A DNA stretch of 21,342 nt from Acidithiobacillus ferrianus. GTDB taxonomy: Bacteria > Pseudomonadota > Gammaproteobacteria > Acidithiobacillales > Acidithiobacillaceae. The stretch covers positions 1 to 21,342 of the forward strand of contig NZ_WNJL01000028.1 of NCBI RefSeq assembly GCF_010378095.1, given 5' to 3'. The notes under the pieces were generated by a model that had not been told where the DNA came from, did no database searches, and saw only the letters and a program-made list of their open reading frames with translations. The translations under genes were made by a program, and so were the position numbers. Shown one piece after another: positions 1 through 5,935 of the stretch (the first letter of the stretch is position 1; each line of letters opens with the position of its first letter).

Positions 1-348
1 CAGCCCCAGTTTGCCAAAGGAGGGAAAGGTCTGACTCAGACCCACGCTCAACATGCTCATCTGCTGCTGGTTCATGGAGAAGCTGTTGAGGGGCAGGTTC
101 GCGGCGCCAAGGGCGAGGTGCGGATCGGGCAGTTGGGCCACCGCAATGGCCTGATGCCGCAATTCCGCAATCTTTTGGGCCAGAACGCCAAGACCAGGAT
201 TCTGCCGCAGAGCAATCGCCTCCGCTTCCTGCAGACTCAATGGGGCGGCCCAGACGGTCGTGGCCGAAAGGACCAAAAGTATTCCGGTCAAGAAGCGAAT
301 TCGGCTCCCTGCCGATTGAATGAGACGACCACGAGAGTGGATATGCAT
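1..348 (-). CDS. TolC/CusC-type outer-membrane efflux protein, N-terminal part (runs off the window)
   Basis: The minus strand is open from an ATG at 348 to the window edge (116 codons, no stop), so only the N-terminus is seen. It begins with a basic stretch, a hydrophobic signal-peptide core (FLTGILLVLSATTVWA) and a likely Ala-X-Ala cleavage site. The mature part starts PLSLQEAEAIALRQNPGL, followed by QLPDPHLALGAANLP and an SVGLSQTFPSFGKLG segment. This is the usual opening of outer-membrane efflux proteins of the TolC superfamily, especially the CusC/CzcC branch of heavy-metal RND pumps. A GGAG ribosome-binding site lies about 8 nt upstream. It is the last seen gene of a leftward group with the Cys/Met-rich exported protein and the PAP2 protein. 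The substrate cannot be read from this fragment; metal efflux is inferred from the family and the neighbour. Confidence 0.85.
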   Translation of the reverse strand, partial: MHIHSRGRLIQSAGSRIRFLTGILLVLSATTVWAAPLSLQEAEAIALRQNPGLGVLAQKIAELRHQAIAVAQLPDPHLALGAANLPLNSFSMNQQQMSMLSVGLSQTFPSFGKLGL

Positions 349-420
349 AAAAAATCTCCACGGCAAACCAGTGACAGGTTTCCCCCATTTAGCGAGGGGT
401 GTCAGCTTGCTCGGAAGATT

Positions 421-819
421 TCAAATGACCAACCGCATGTGTTCGAGCGGCGGAGGCTGGTAGGGAGGATGGGCGTAAAAAAACGGGTTTGCCGCCAGGC
501 GAAATCCTGCCGGGCGGAGAAAAATGACAGGACCCGCCATCATCGCGGCGGGGATGTTTACTCCGGAAAGTCTTAATCCCCTTGGGGCATGCGTTTCCGC
601 ACAGACCGACATGCACGGACCGGACATCGCGCAGGCCTGCGCGCTCATATCCATGCCATGACTCCCCAGGCAACAAGGCATCTCCGACATCGACACGCCG
701 GGCAGCGCCGCGGGTGGAATACCCAGTGGCATGGCTACCGCAGCATGGCTCATCCACGTGCCGAGGAGAAACACGGTGAGCACGGCGAATGTGGAAAAAT
801 ATCGACGGATTCTCTGCAT
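421..819 (-). CDS. Small exported Cys/Met/His-rich protein, possibly metal-related
   Basis: 132 codons starting MQRIRRYFSTFAVLTVFLLG, a convincing signal peptide that ends near AVA. The mature part is rich in potential metal ligands: a stretch with MSEMPCCLGSHGMDMS, then several Cys and Met (QACAMSGPCMSVCAETH), and a Pro-rich C-terminus (HPPYQPPPLEHM). The frame stays open further upstream, but the start at 819 is preferred because it puts the signal peptide at the N-terminus. The stop lies 72 bp before the efflux gene, so co-transcription is likely. It resembles the small DUF2946-like proteins often found with copper or RND efflux genes, but I cannot confirm family membership. Periplasmic metal binding is inference. 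Confidence 0.6.
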   Translation of the reverse strand: MQRIRRYFSTFAVLTVFLLGTWMSHAAVAMPLGIPPAALPGVSMSEMPCCLGSHGMDMSAQACAMSGPCMSVCAETHAPRGLRLSGVNIPAAMMAGPVIFLRPAGFRLAANPFFYAHPPYQPPPLEHMRLVI

Positions 820-887
820 ATCGATGTCAGGCCATCTCGATTCGTACGTTTGCACTGTAACAAACATAATCACAAAATGACAAGCGG

Positions 888-1547
888 TCATGGGGCCGAT
901 TTCCGTCGCAACGACAGATGGGCGGCCAATACCCCCAGCGCCAGGCCGGCCGCCACATCCACGACCACATGCTGGCGGAGAGCCAGGGTGGAATACACAA
1001 TGCCGATACACCACCCCCAATTGCAAAGGAGCACCCACAGCGGTGCGCCAAAACGGCGAAGCAGATGATGCAACCAGATGCTGGAAAAAACCGCGGTGGC
1101 GACATGCAGCGAAGGGCAGGCATTGCCAGAAGCATCCGCATGTTTAAGTAAATCCACGTCGGGATAATGCGCCCAGTGGATATGGGCCGCGGGCACCGCC
1201 GTGGGCCAAAAGTAGAAAATGCCCAGCCCCACGAGACACGTCCCGGCCATGGCCCAGCCATAGTCATACAACTCGCGTCGCGTCGCCAGCAACGCCGGAG
1301 GCAGGGACACGTAGAACCACAGCGATAGATAGATGGGCAGTGCCATGGGCTGGAAACCGATCAGATGGTCCAACAGAGTCTTCGGCATCACTGTTGGCGG
1401 ATAGGCCGGGTCTTTGAGCACATAAAAGTAAGCGCCAAAAAACAGGCTAATGAAAAGCGTCGTTCCGATACTCTTGAGATAGACGTGCCTGGGTATTACC
1501 GCGGCGACCTGACGGTACCAGGGTGTCTGCGGATTGTTTTCGTTCAA
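888..1547 (-). CDS. PAP2-superfamily membrane phosphatase (PAP2_3 / inositolphosphotransferase-like)
   Basis: 219 aa with about six hydrophobic segments. The catalytic motifs of the PAP2 superfamily are visible: PSLH at residues 145-148 within GNACPSLHVATAVF, and S-x4-RQH-x3-D at 186-197 (Arg191, His193, Asp197). The YFWPTAVPA segment (112-120) matches the YxFPTxxPx pattern that replaces the first PAP2 motif in the PAP2_3 / AUR1-like branch. Such enzymes remove or transfer phosphate or phosphoalcohol groups on lipid substrates at the membrane. The exact substrate is unknown. The gene starts a leftward group with the Cys-rich exported protein 68 bp downstream. A GGAGA sequence lies before the ATG. 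Confidence 0.85.
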   Translation of the reverse strand: MNENNPQTPWYRQVAAVIPRHVYLKSIGTTLFISLFFGAYFYVLKDPAYPPTVMPKTLLDHLIGFQPMALPIYLSLWFYVSLPPALLATRRELYDYGWAMAGTCLVGLGIFYFWPTAVPAAHIHWAHYPDVDLLKHADASGNACPSLHVATAVFSSIWLHHLLRRFGAPLWVLLCNWGWCIGIVYSTLALRQHVVVDVAAGLALGVLAAHLSLRRKSAP

Positions 1548-1838
1548 GGTGTATTCTCCAGGGGGAGTCGGACTTCATGCTGGAGGCCGCTTATGCAAGC
1601 GACGCGGGCGGTTACACCCTGCCCGGCAGTTCCGTGCCGCGACTCATGCCATCGATATGGTCACGTATCTGCCCTGGAGTGCTCCTTCATCTTTAATGCT
1701 AACTCGACCACCCGCGCTAAAATAAAGAGCCGGCAAGGAAAAATCAAGCGGATTTCCTGATCGGCCCCCTTCCGATGAACATCTCCATCGAATGGATATG
1801 CCATGGCCCGATGGTCACAAGCCATGTCGCGAGTTCGT
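1548..1838. other. Intergenic region between divergent PAP2 and fic genes
   Basis: About 390 bp separate the two start codons. I see no convincing coding region: the short open frames lack ribosome-binding sites and family features. The fic-proximal end is dense in repeats (see the fic control region); the PAP2-proximal part shows nothing I can name. Confidence 0.5.
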
Positions 1839-1943
1839 CGCAAGTTATCCACCGCCGTGCGGCGAATGGCGCTCTCTTATCACCGCATAATGTGCGGCGA
1901 ATAACTTGCGCATGCGGAGATTGCGACTCATAATCTCCGCATG
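1839..1943 (+). promoter_or_regulatory. fic control region: candidate leaderless promoter inside nested inverted repeats
   Basis: A perfect 12-bp inverted repeat (CATGCGGAGATT 1911-1922, AATCTCCGCATG 1932-1943, 9-nt loop) ends on the fic start codon. Between or over its arms lie a possible -35 (TTGCGC, 1906-1911) and a good -10 (CATAAT, 1929-1934) with 17-bp spacing, which puts transcription start at about the A of the ATG. No Shine-Dalgarno sequence is present. Upstream is a 10-bp inverted repeat (CGCAAGTTAT 1839-1848, ATAACTTGCG 1901-1910), an 11-bp direct repeat (GTGCGGCGAAT at 1857 and 1892) and a small palindrome (CCGCA/TGCGG, 1883-1897). Repeats are seen directly; promoter and operator roles are inferred. 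Confidence 0.55.
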
Positions 1944-3101
1944 GGAAGCAGAGATTACAAGTACATCTGGGAGACAAGCGACTGGCCGAACTGGCACTTC
2001 GACCTGGCAGCGCTGGTCGGCCCAATGGCCGAGGTCAGTCGCACCCAGGGGTTCTTGATGGGCCGTCTGGCCGACATGGGCATGGCGCTGCGCGATCAGG
2101 CCAGCCTGGCCGCGCTCACCGAGGACGTGGTCAAGACCAGCGAGATCGAGGGCGAGCAGCTCAACGTCGAATCGGTGCGTTCGAGCATCGCGCGCCGATT
2201 GGGCGTGGACATCGGCGCCCTGGCCCCGGTGGATCGGCACGTCGAAGGCGTGGTCGAGATGGTGCTCGATGCTACCGCCAACTGCCATGCGCCGGTGTCG
2301 CGGGAGCGGCTGTTCGGCTGGCATGCCGCGCTGTTTCCTACCGGCTACTCCGGACTCTCCAAGATCAAGGTCGGCGCCTGGCGCGATGATGCCAGCGGAC
2401 CGATGCAAGTGGTGTCTGGTCCCATCGGCCGCCAGCGGGTGCATTTCGAGGCACCGCCCGTCGAGCGTCTGGAGTCCGAGACGAACCGTTTTCTCGAATG
2501 GGTCAATGCGGAGTCGAGGGATCCACCGCTCATCCAGGCGGGGCTCGGCCATCTGTGGTTTGTCACCCTGCACCCGTTCGACGACGGCAATGGTCGTATC
2601 GCCCGGGCCATAGGCGACCTGCTGCTGGCGCGCGCCGACGGTAGTCCACAACGCTTCTACAGTTTGTCGGCGCAGATCCAGCGCGAACGCAAGGCTTACT
2701 ACAATATCCTGGAGCGGATTCAGAAGCGGTCGATGGACGTCACCGAGTGGCTCACCTGGTTCCTCGATACGCTTCACCGCGCCGTCGACCAGGCACAGCA
2801 CACACTTGATGCCGTGCTGACCAAGACTCGGTTTTGGCAGCGCTGGGCGACCACACCACTCAACGAAAGACAGGTGCAGTTGCTGAATAAGCTGCTTGAT
2901 GGCTTTGAAGGTAAGCTCACCAGCAGCAAGTGGGCGGCCATTGCCAAGTGCTCGCCGGACACGGCCCTACGCGATATCAACGACCTGCTGGCGCGGGGCG
3001 TGCTGCGGAAAACGGATGCGGGCGGGCGCAGTACCAGCTACGCACTGAACGATTTGCCGGGAGGGTGTCCTGAATTTTGTGTAAACGGCGTATTCATTTA
3101 A
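1941..3101 (+). CDS. Fic-domain protein (AMPylase-type, N-terminal inhibitory helix), 3' end replaced by IS sequence
   Basis: 386 aa. The N-terminus (YIWETSDWPNWHFD) is a DUF4172 domain. The inhibitory helix motif [ST]xxxE[GN] is present as TSEIEG (66-71), so this is a class II (self-inhibited) Fic protein. The catalytic loop HPFDDGNGRIAR (211-222) is complete, with His211 as the expected general base. A winged-helix-like region follows (about 320-370; SSKWAAIAKCSPDTALRDINDLLARGVL), typical of the family and possibly DNA-binding. Fic enzymes transfer AMP (or another nucleotide part) to protein hydroxyls; the target is unknown. The final residues after NDLPG are encoded by an IS256-type terminal sequence starting at 3063, and the stop overlaps that element's transposase stop. 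The catalytic core is untouched, so activity is plausible. The start has no Shine-Dalgarno and looks leaderless. Confidence 0.9.
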   Translation: MGSRDYKYIWETSDWPNWHFDLAALVGPMAEVSRTQGFLMGRLADMGMALRDQASLAALTEDVVKTSEIEGEQLNVESVRSSIARRLGVDIGALAPVDRHVEGVVEMVLDATANCHAPVSRERLFGWHAALFPTGYSGLSKIKVGAWRDDASGPMQVVSGPIGRQRVHFEAPPVERLESETNRFLEWVNAESRDPPLIQAGLGHLWFVTLHPFDDGNGRIARAIGDLLLARADGSPQRFYSLSAQIQRERKAYYNILERIQKRSMDVTEWLTWFLDTLHRAVDQAQHTLDAVLTKTRFWQRWATTPLNERQVQLLNKLLDGFEGKLTSSKWAAIAKCSPDTALRDINDLLARGVLRKTDAGGRSTSYALNDLPGGCPEFCVNGVFI

Positions 3102-3629
3102 CGTTGTGGCATCCGGTCATCGAACTGGATGGTAAAGCGGTTTAGGGCGGCTTTCCAATCCCGGATCGGCATGGTCCACTTCTGGCTGGTGTTCTGCAGG
3201 GCCAGATAGAATAACTTTAGTAAGGCATCATCAACTAGGGAAGGCGCCGCGATTCTTGGTAATCTTGCGCAGACTCCTGTTCACGGATTCAATGGCGTTG
3301 GTGGTGTAAATCACCCTGCGGATCGCTGGTGGATAATCAAAAAAAGGGAATGATGTAGGCCCAATTCCGCTGCCAGGACTGCCCGATGGGCGGATAGGCC
3401 TCACCCCATTTCTCAGCGAATGCAGCGAACTGCGCTTCGGCTTCCGCGACCGTGGCCGCTGAGTAGATCGCCCGCAAATCCGCAGCGACCGTCTTGCGTA
3501 ATTTCCAGCTGACGTAGTTCAGGCTATAGCGGACCCTATGCACAATACATCGTTGCACAGCGGTTTCGGGAAAGACCGTTTCGATGGCTTCCGGAAAACC
3601 CTTTACTCCATCAACACAGGCGACAAAGC
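3063..3629 (-). mobile_element. IS256-family element, right-end remnant
   Basis: The terminal sequence starts GGGTGTCCTGAATTTTGTGT at 3063, directly after the fic coding sequence, and leads into the 3' end of a minus-strand IS256-type transposase. The homology breaks off near 3629, where IS21 sequence in the opposite orientation begins, so the other end and most of the transposase are missing. No target duplication can be checked. Confidence 0.75.
3098..3629 (-). pseudogene. IS256-family transposase, C-terminal part with two frameshifts
   Basis: Reading leftwards, three pieces join into one IS256-type C-terminus: CVDGVKGFPEAIETVFPETAVQRCIVH through WAYIIPFF; then [35 protein letters not shown]; then DDALLKLFYLALQNTSQKWTMPIRDWKAALNRF to the stop. 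The breaks are an extra A in a 7-A run (plus strand, about 3339-3345) and an extra base about 3232. The N-terminal half with the first catalytic Asp residues is gone. Family assignment rests on the CVDGx[20 protein letters not shown] and W-T-M-P-I-R-D-W-K motifs. It is not functional as read. Confidence 0.85.
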
Positions 3630-4326
3630 CAGTTCTTCACCCTGGCGGAACTCAACGCGGCCATTCGCTCCTTGGTACTGCAGCTCAACACCAAGTCCTT
3701 CCGCAAGCAGCCGGGCTCCCGCGCGGAAGTCTTCGCCACCCTGGAGGCTCCGGCGCTCAAAGCGCTCCCGGATGCACCCTATGAATACGCGCAGTGGAAA
3801 CGGGCCAAGATCCACCCCGATTATCATGTCGAAGTCGACCACCATTACTACTCGGTCCCTTACCCGCTGGTAGGAAAAACCGTGGATGTCCGCTACAGCA
3901 ACGCCACCGTAGAGATCTTCCACCGCGGCAAACGAGAGGCCTCCCACCTGCGCAGCAAAGTACCTCACGACTTCACCACAGCGGAAAGCCACATGCCACC
4001 AGGCCGCCCGCTGGTCACCGGAAAAGCTCCTGGAGCAGGCGGCGCGGATTGGACCGCACACCCGCACCCTGATGAAAGCCTTGATGCTGCGGCGCCGTTA
4101 CCCCCAGCAGGCCTTCCGCAGCGGCATGGGCATCCTGCGTCTGGCCAAGACCCATGACCGGACCCGGATGGAAACCGCCTGCGCCCGCGCCCTGCGTATC
4201 CAGGCCATCAGCTACCGCTCGGTGGCCTCCATCCTGGACAAAGGGCTGGATCGTCAGGCGCCAGAGCAACCGGATCGCCCCATCATTCACCATGGAAACA
4301 TCCGTGGTCCCGAATATTTCCATTGA
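3630..4326 (+). pseudogene. istA: IS21-family IstA transposase, C-terminal remnant
   Basis: Homology begins abruptly with QFFTLAELNAAIRSLVLQLN at the IS256 junction. It continues through the IS21 C-terminal region (QWKRAKIHPDYHVEVDHHYYSVPYPLVGKTVDVRYSNATVEIFHRG). A frameshift near 3990-4000 moves the reading frame to WSPEKLLEQAARIGPHTRTLMKALML and on to the stop at 4326. The N-terminal helix-turn-helix and DDE catalytic core are absent, so no transposase can be made. The istB start lies 13 bp downstream, which is the normal IS21 order. Confidence 0.85.
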
Positions 4327-4339
4327 AAAGGAACCTACC

Positions 4340-4708
4340 ATGTATGCCCACCCCACCTATGATCGGCTCCATGCACTCCACCTGAACGGCATGCTCCATG
4401 CCCTGGAACACCAGGAACAGCATCCGGAAATCGCCGCCCTGCCCTTCCTGGAACCGTCTCGGGATCCTCCTCGACGCGGAATGGAGCCTGCGCGATCAAA
4501 AACGCCTGCAATCGCGCCTGCGCGCGGCCCGGCTGAAACAGCCCGCCACTCTGGAGGATCTGGGCTGGCAAGGATCCCGGCGCTTCGACCGCAGCCTCCT
4601 GCAGAGCCTGGCCAGCGACGACTGGATCCGCCAACATCGCAATGTGCTCGTTCTGGGCCCCACCGGCGTCGGCAAGACCTACATCGCCTGTGCCCTGGGC
4701 CATCAAGC
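4340..4708 (+). pseudogene. istB: IS21-family IstB helper ATPase, N-terminal remnant split by an IS110 element
   Basis: The gene starts MYAHPTYDRLHALHLNGMLHALEHQEQ after an AAAGGAAC ribosome-binding site. A frameshift near 4450 passes the frame to RLGILLDAEWSLRDQKRLQSRLRAARLKQPATLEDLGW. The Walker A motif GPTGVGKT is intact (4657-4680). The frame reaches IACALGHQA and is cut at about 4709. The next IstB codons (CRQQM) appear on the far side of the IS110 element at 5935, so this is one gene interrupted by insertion. The rest of the ATPase is missing; ankyrin-gene sequence follows within a few codons. Confidence 0.8.
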
Positions 4709-4717
4709 CTTATGTCT

Positions 4718-4915
4718 TGGAGCCAGTCAGTATGTACTGGTACCCTTCGGCTGATCCCCGGAGCGAGGCAAGATAGATTGTTAGTAGGCCAAGGAATTGA
4801 TCCTGTCCGACAGATTAATCACTTGCCTCAACTTTGCCACCCAGTTCGGACGGTATCCGAGGCCTGCATTGCGCATGAGCCTGCACAGATAAGGATGAAC
4901 CGGCATGGTCCGTAG
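4718..4915 (+). ncRNA. Candidate bridge RNA of the IS110 element
   Basis: Three stem-loops are visible in the non-coding left end. First, CCAGT 4723-4727 pairs with ACTGG 4736-4740. Second, GAGGCAAG 4765-4772 pairs with CTTGCCTC 4822-4829, enclosing an internal loop and a distal AGGA/TCCT hairpin (4792-4804). Third, CGGAC 4847-4851 pairs with GTCCG 4908-4912, enclosing an internal loop and a distal AGGC/GCCT hairpin (4860-4882). This is the 5' stem-loop, target-binding loop and donor-binding loop order of IS110 bridge RNAs. Candidate guides are: left target 4783-4790, right target 4807-4813 (reverse complement of CTGTCGG at 5934-5940), left donor 4849-4857 (identical to 5926-5934) and right donor 4886-4893. 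RNA ends are approximate. Confidence 0.65.
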
Positions 4916-4943
4916 ATCGCCATTATGCTAGGCAAGGAGGCTT

Positions 4944-5915
4944 ATGATGATGGATCCCGTTTCCTGTGTTGGTATTGACGTAGCCAAAGCTAAATTCGAT
5001 GTTGCCCTGCTGAAACCCCATGGTAAATATCGCAGCAAGGTCTTTCCCAATAATTCTGAGGGGTTCCGGCAATTCCGGGATTGGTTGGAGAAGCAGGAGG
5101 CCCTCAAGGCTCACATCTGCATGGAAACGACTGGCGCCTATGGCCGAAGCCTGGCGCGCTTTCTGGCGCAACAACAGTTACTGATCAGTGTGATGAATCC
5201 TGCCTTGATTCACGCCTTTGGTAAAACCGAGCTGTCCCGGGCCAAAACAGACAAAGCGGACGCCCGGCTCATTGCCCGCTATTGCCAGATGCACAGACCT
5301 GCCCCATGGGTACCGCCGACAGAAGCAATCGTTACCCTCCAGGCTTTGGTACAGCGTCTGGATGATCTTCTGGGTATGCAGAACATGGAAAACAATCGCC
5401 TCGAAATGGCAGAGCCTGCCGCTCGCGCGTCCATTGAAGCCCTTTTGCTCACCATCCATCAGCAAATTGATACCGTCCGCAGACAAATCCAGGATCATAT
5501 GGACCATCACCCGGACCTGAAATCCCAAAAGGCGCTCCTGCTGAGTATTCCCGGCATCGGCGAGGCCACCGCAGCCATGCTGCTGGCTTTCCTCAGTCCG
5601 CTCACGCGCTTTCATTCCGCTAAACAGGTCGTCGCCTATGCGGGACTCAACCCGCGTATTCGTGAGTCGGGCCAGTGGGCCGGTAAAAGCCATATTGCCA
5701 AGGCAGGCAATGTTCTTCTACGCAAGGCGCTGTACCTGCCAGCCGTAGTAGCCAAACGGTACAATCCAGTGATCGCCGCCTTTTGCGACCGGTTGCTGGC
5801 ACGGGGTAAATGCCCTATGCAGGTCATTGTGGCTGCCATGCGCAGGCTGCTGCATATCGCCTTCGGTGTGCTCAAATCGGGGCAACCATTCAATCCCAAT
5901 CATGCCCTTGCATAA
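4944..5915 (+). CDS. IS110-family recombinase (transposase)
   Basis: 323 aa, full length for the family. The N-terminal RuvC-like DEDD domain shows Asp12 (GIDVAK), Glu61 (METTGAYG), Asp103 and Asp106 (KTDKADARL). The C-terminal Tnp_20 domain shows LLSIPGIGEATAAMLLAFL (199-217), then AYAGLNPRIRESG (231-243), GKSHIAKAGNVLLRKALY (247-264). Ser242 in ESG is the likely catalytic serine; Ser249 is the alternative. A strong AAGGAGG site (4934-4940) precedes the first of three consecutive ATGs, so 4944, 4947 or 4950 could all serve. The enzyme would recombine element ends and target under guidance of an RNA from the upstream non-coding region. No frameshift or missing key residue is seen. Confidence 0.93.
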   Translation: MMMDPVSCVGIDVAKAKFDVALLKPHGKYRSKVFPNNSEGFRQFRDWLEKQEALKAHICMETTGAYGRSLARFLAQQQLLISVMNPALIHAFGKTELSRAKTDKADARLIARYCQMHRPAPWVPPTEAIVTLQALVQRLDDLLGMQNMENNRLEMAEPAARASIEALLLTIHQQIDTVRRQIQDHMDHHPDLKSQKALLLSIPGIGEATAAMLLAFLSPLTRFHSAKQVVAYAGLNPRIRESGQWAGKSHIAKAGNVLLRKALYLPAVVAKRYNPVIAAFCDRLLARGKCPMQVIVAAMRRLLHIAFGVLKSGQPFNPNHALA

Positions 5916-5935
5916 ACCGGTTCAAGACGGTATCT

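Larger units (their letters stand above)
4709..5935 (+). mobile_element. IS110-family insertion sequence (bridge-RNA type), apparently complete
   Basis: An intact IS110 recombinase gene is preceded by about 230 bp of structured non-coding DNA and followed by only about 20 bp, the layout of the IS110 (not IS1111) group. Boundaries are proposed at CT dinucleotides: CT 4709-4710 on the left and CT 5934-5935 on the right. Joining the flanks across a single CT restores the istB reading frame (GHQA-C-R-Q-Q-M). There are no terminal inverted repeats and no long target duplication, as expected for the family. Exact ends are inferred from frame continuity and guide matches, not from comparison with an empty site. 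Confidence 0.75.

Noticed and set aside
368..374. CTGTCAC (minus strand) in front of the efflux gene as a further pho-box
   Set aside because: No second unit at 11 bp and no -10 at 10 nt; a 7-mer is expected by chance two or three times in both strands of this window.
1845..2801. Long open frame on the minus strand opposite fic
   Set aside because: It mirrors the codon structure of fic, has no family motifs and no ribosome-binding site; the plus strand has unmistakable Fic motifs.
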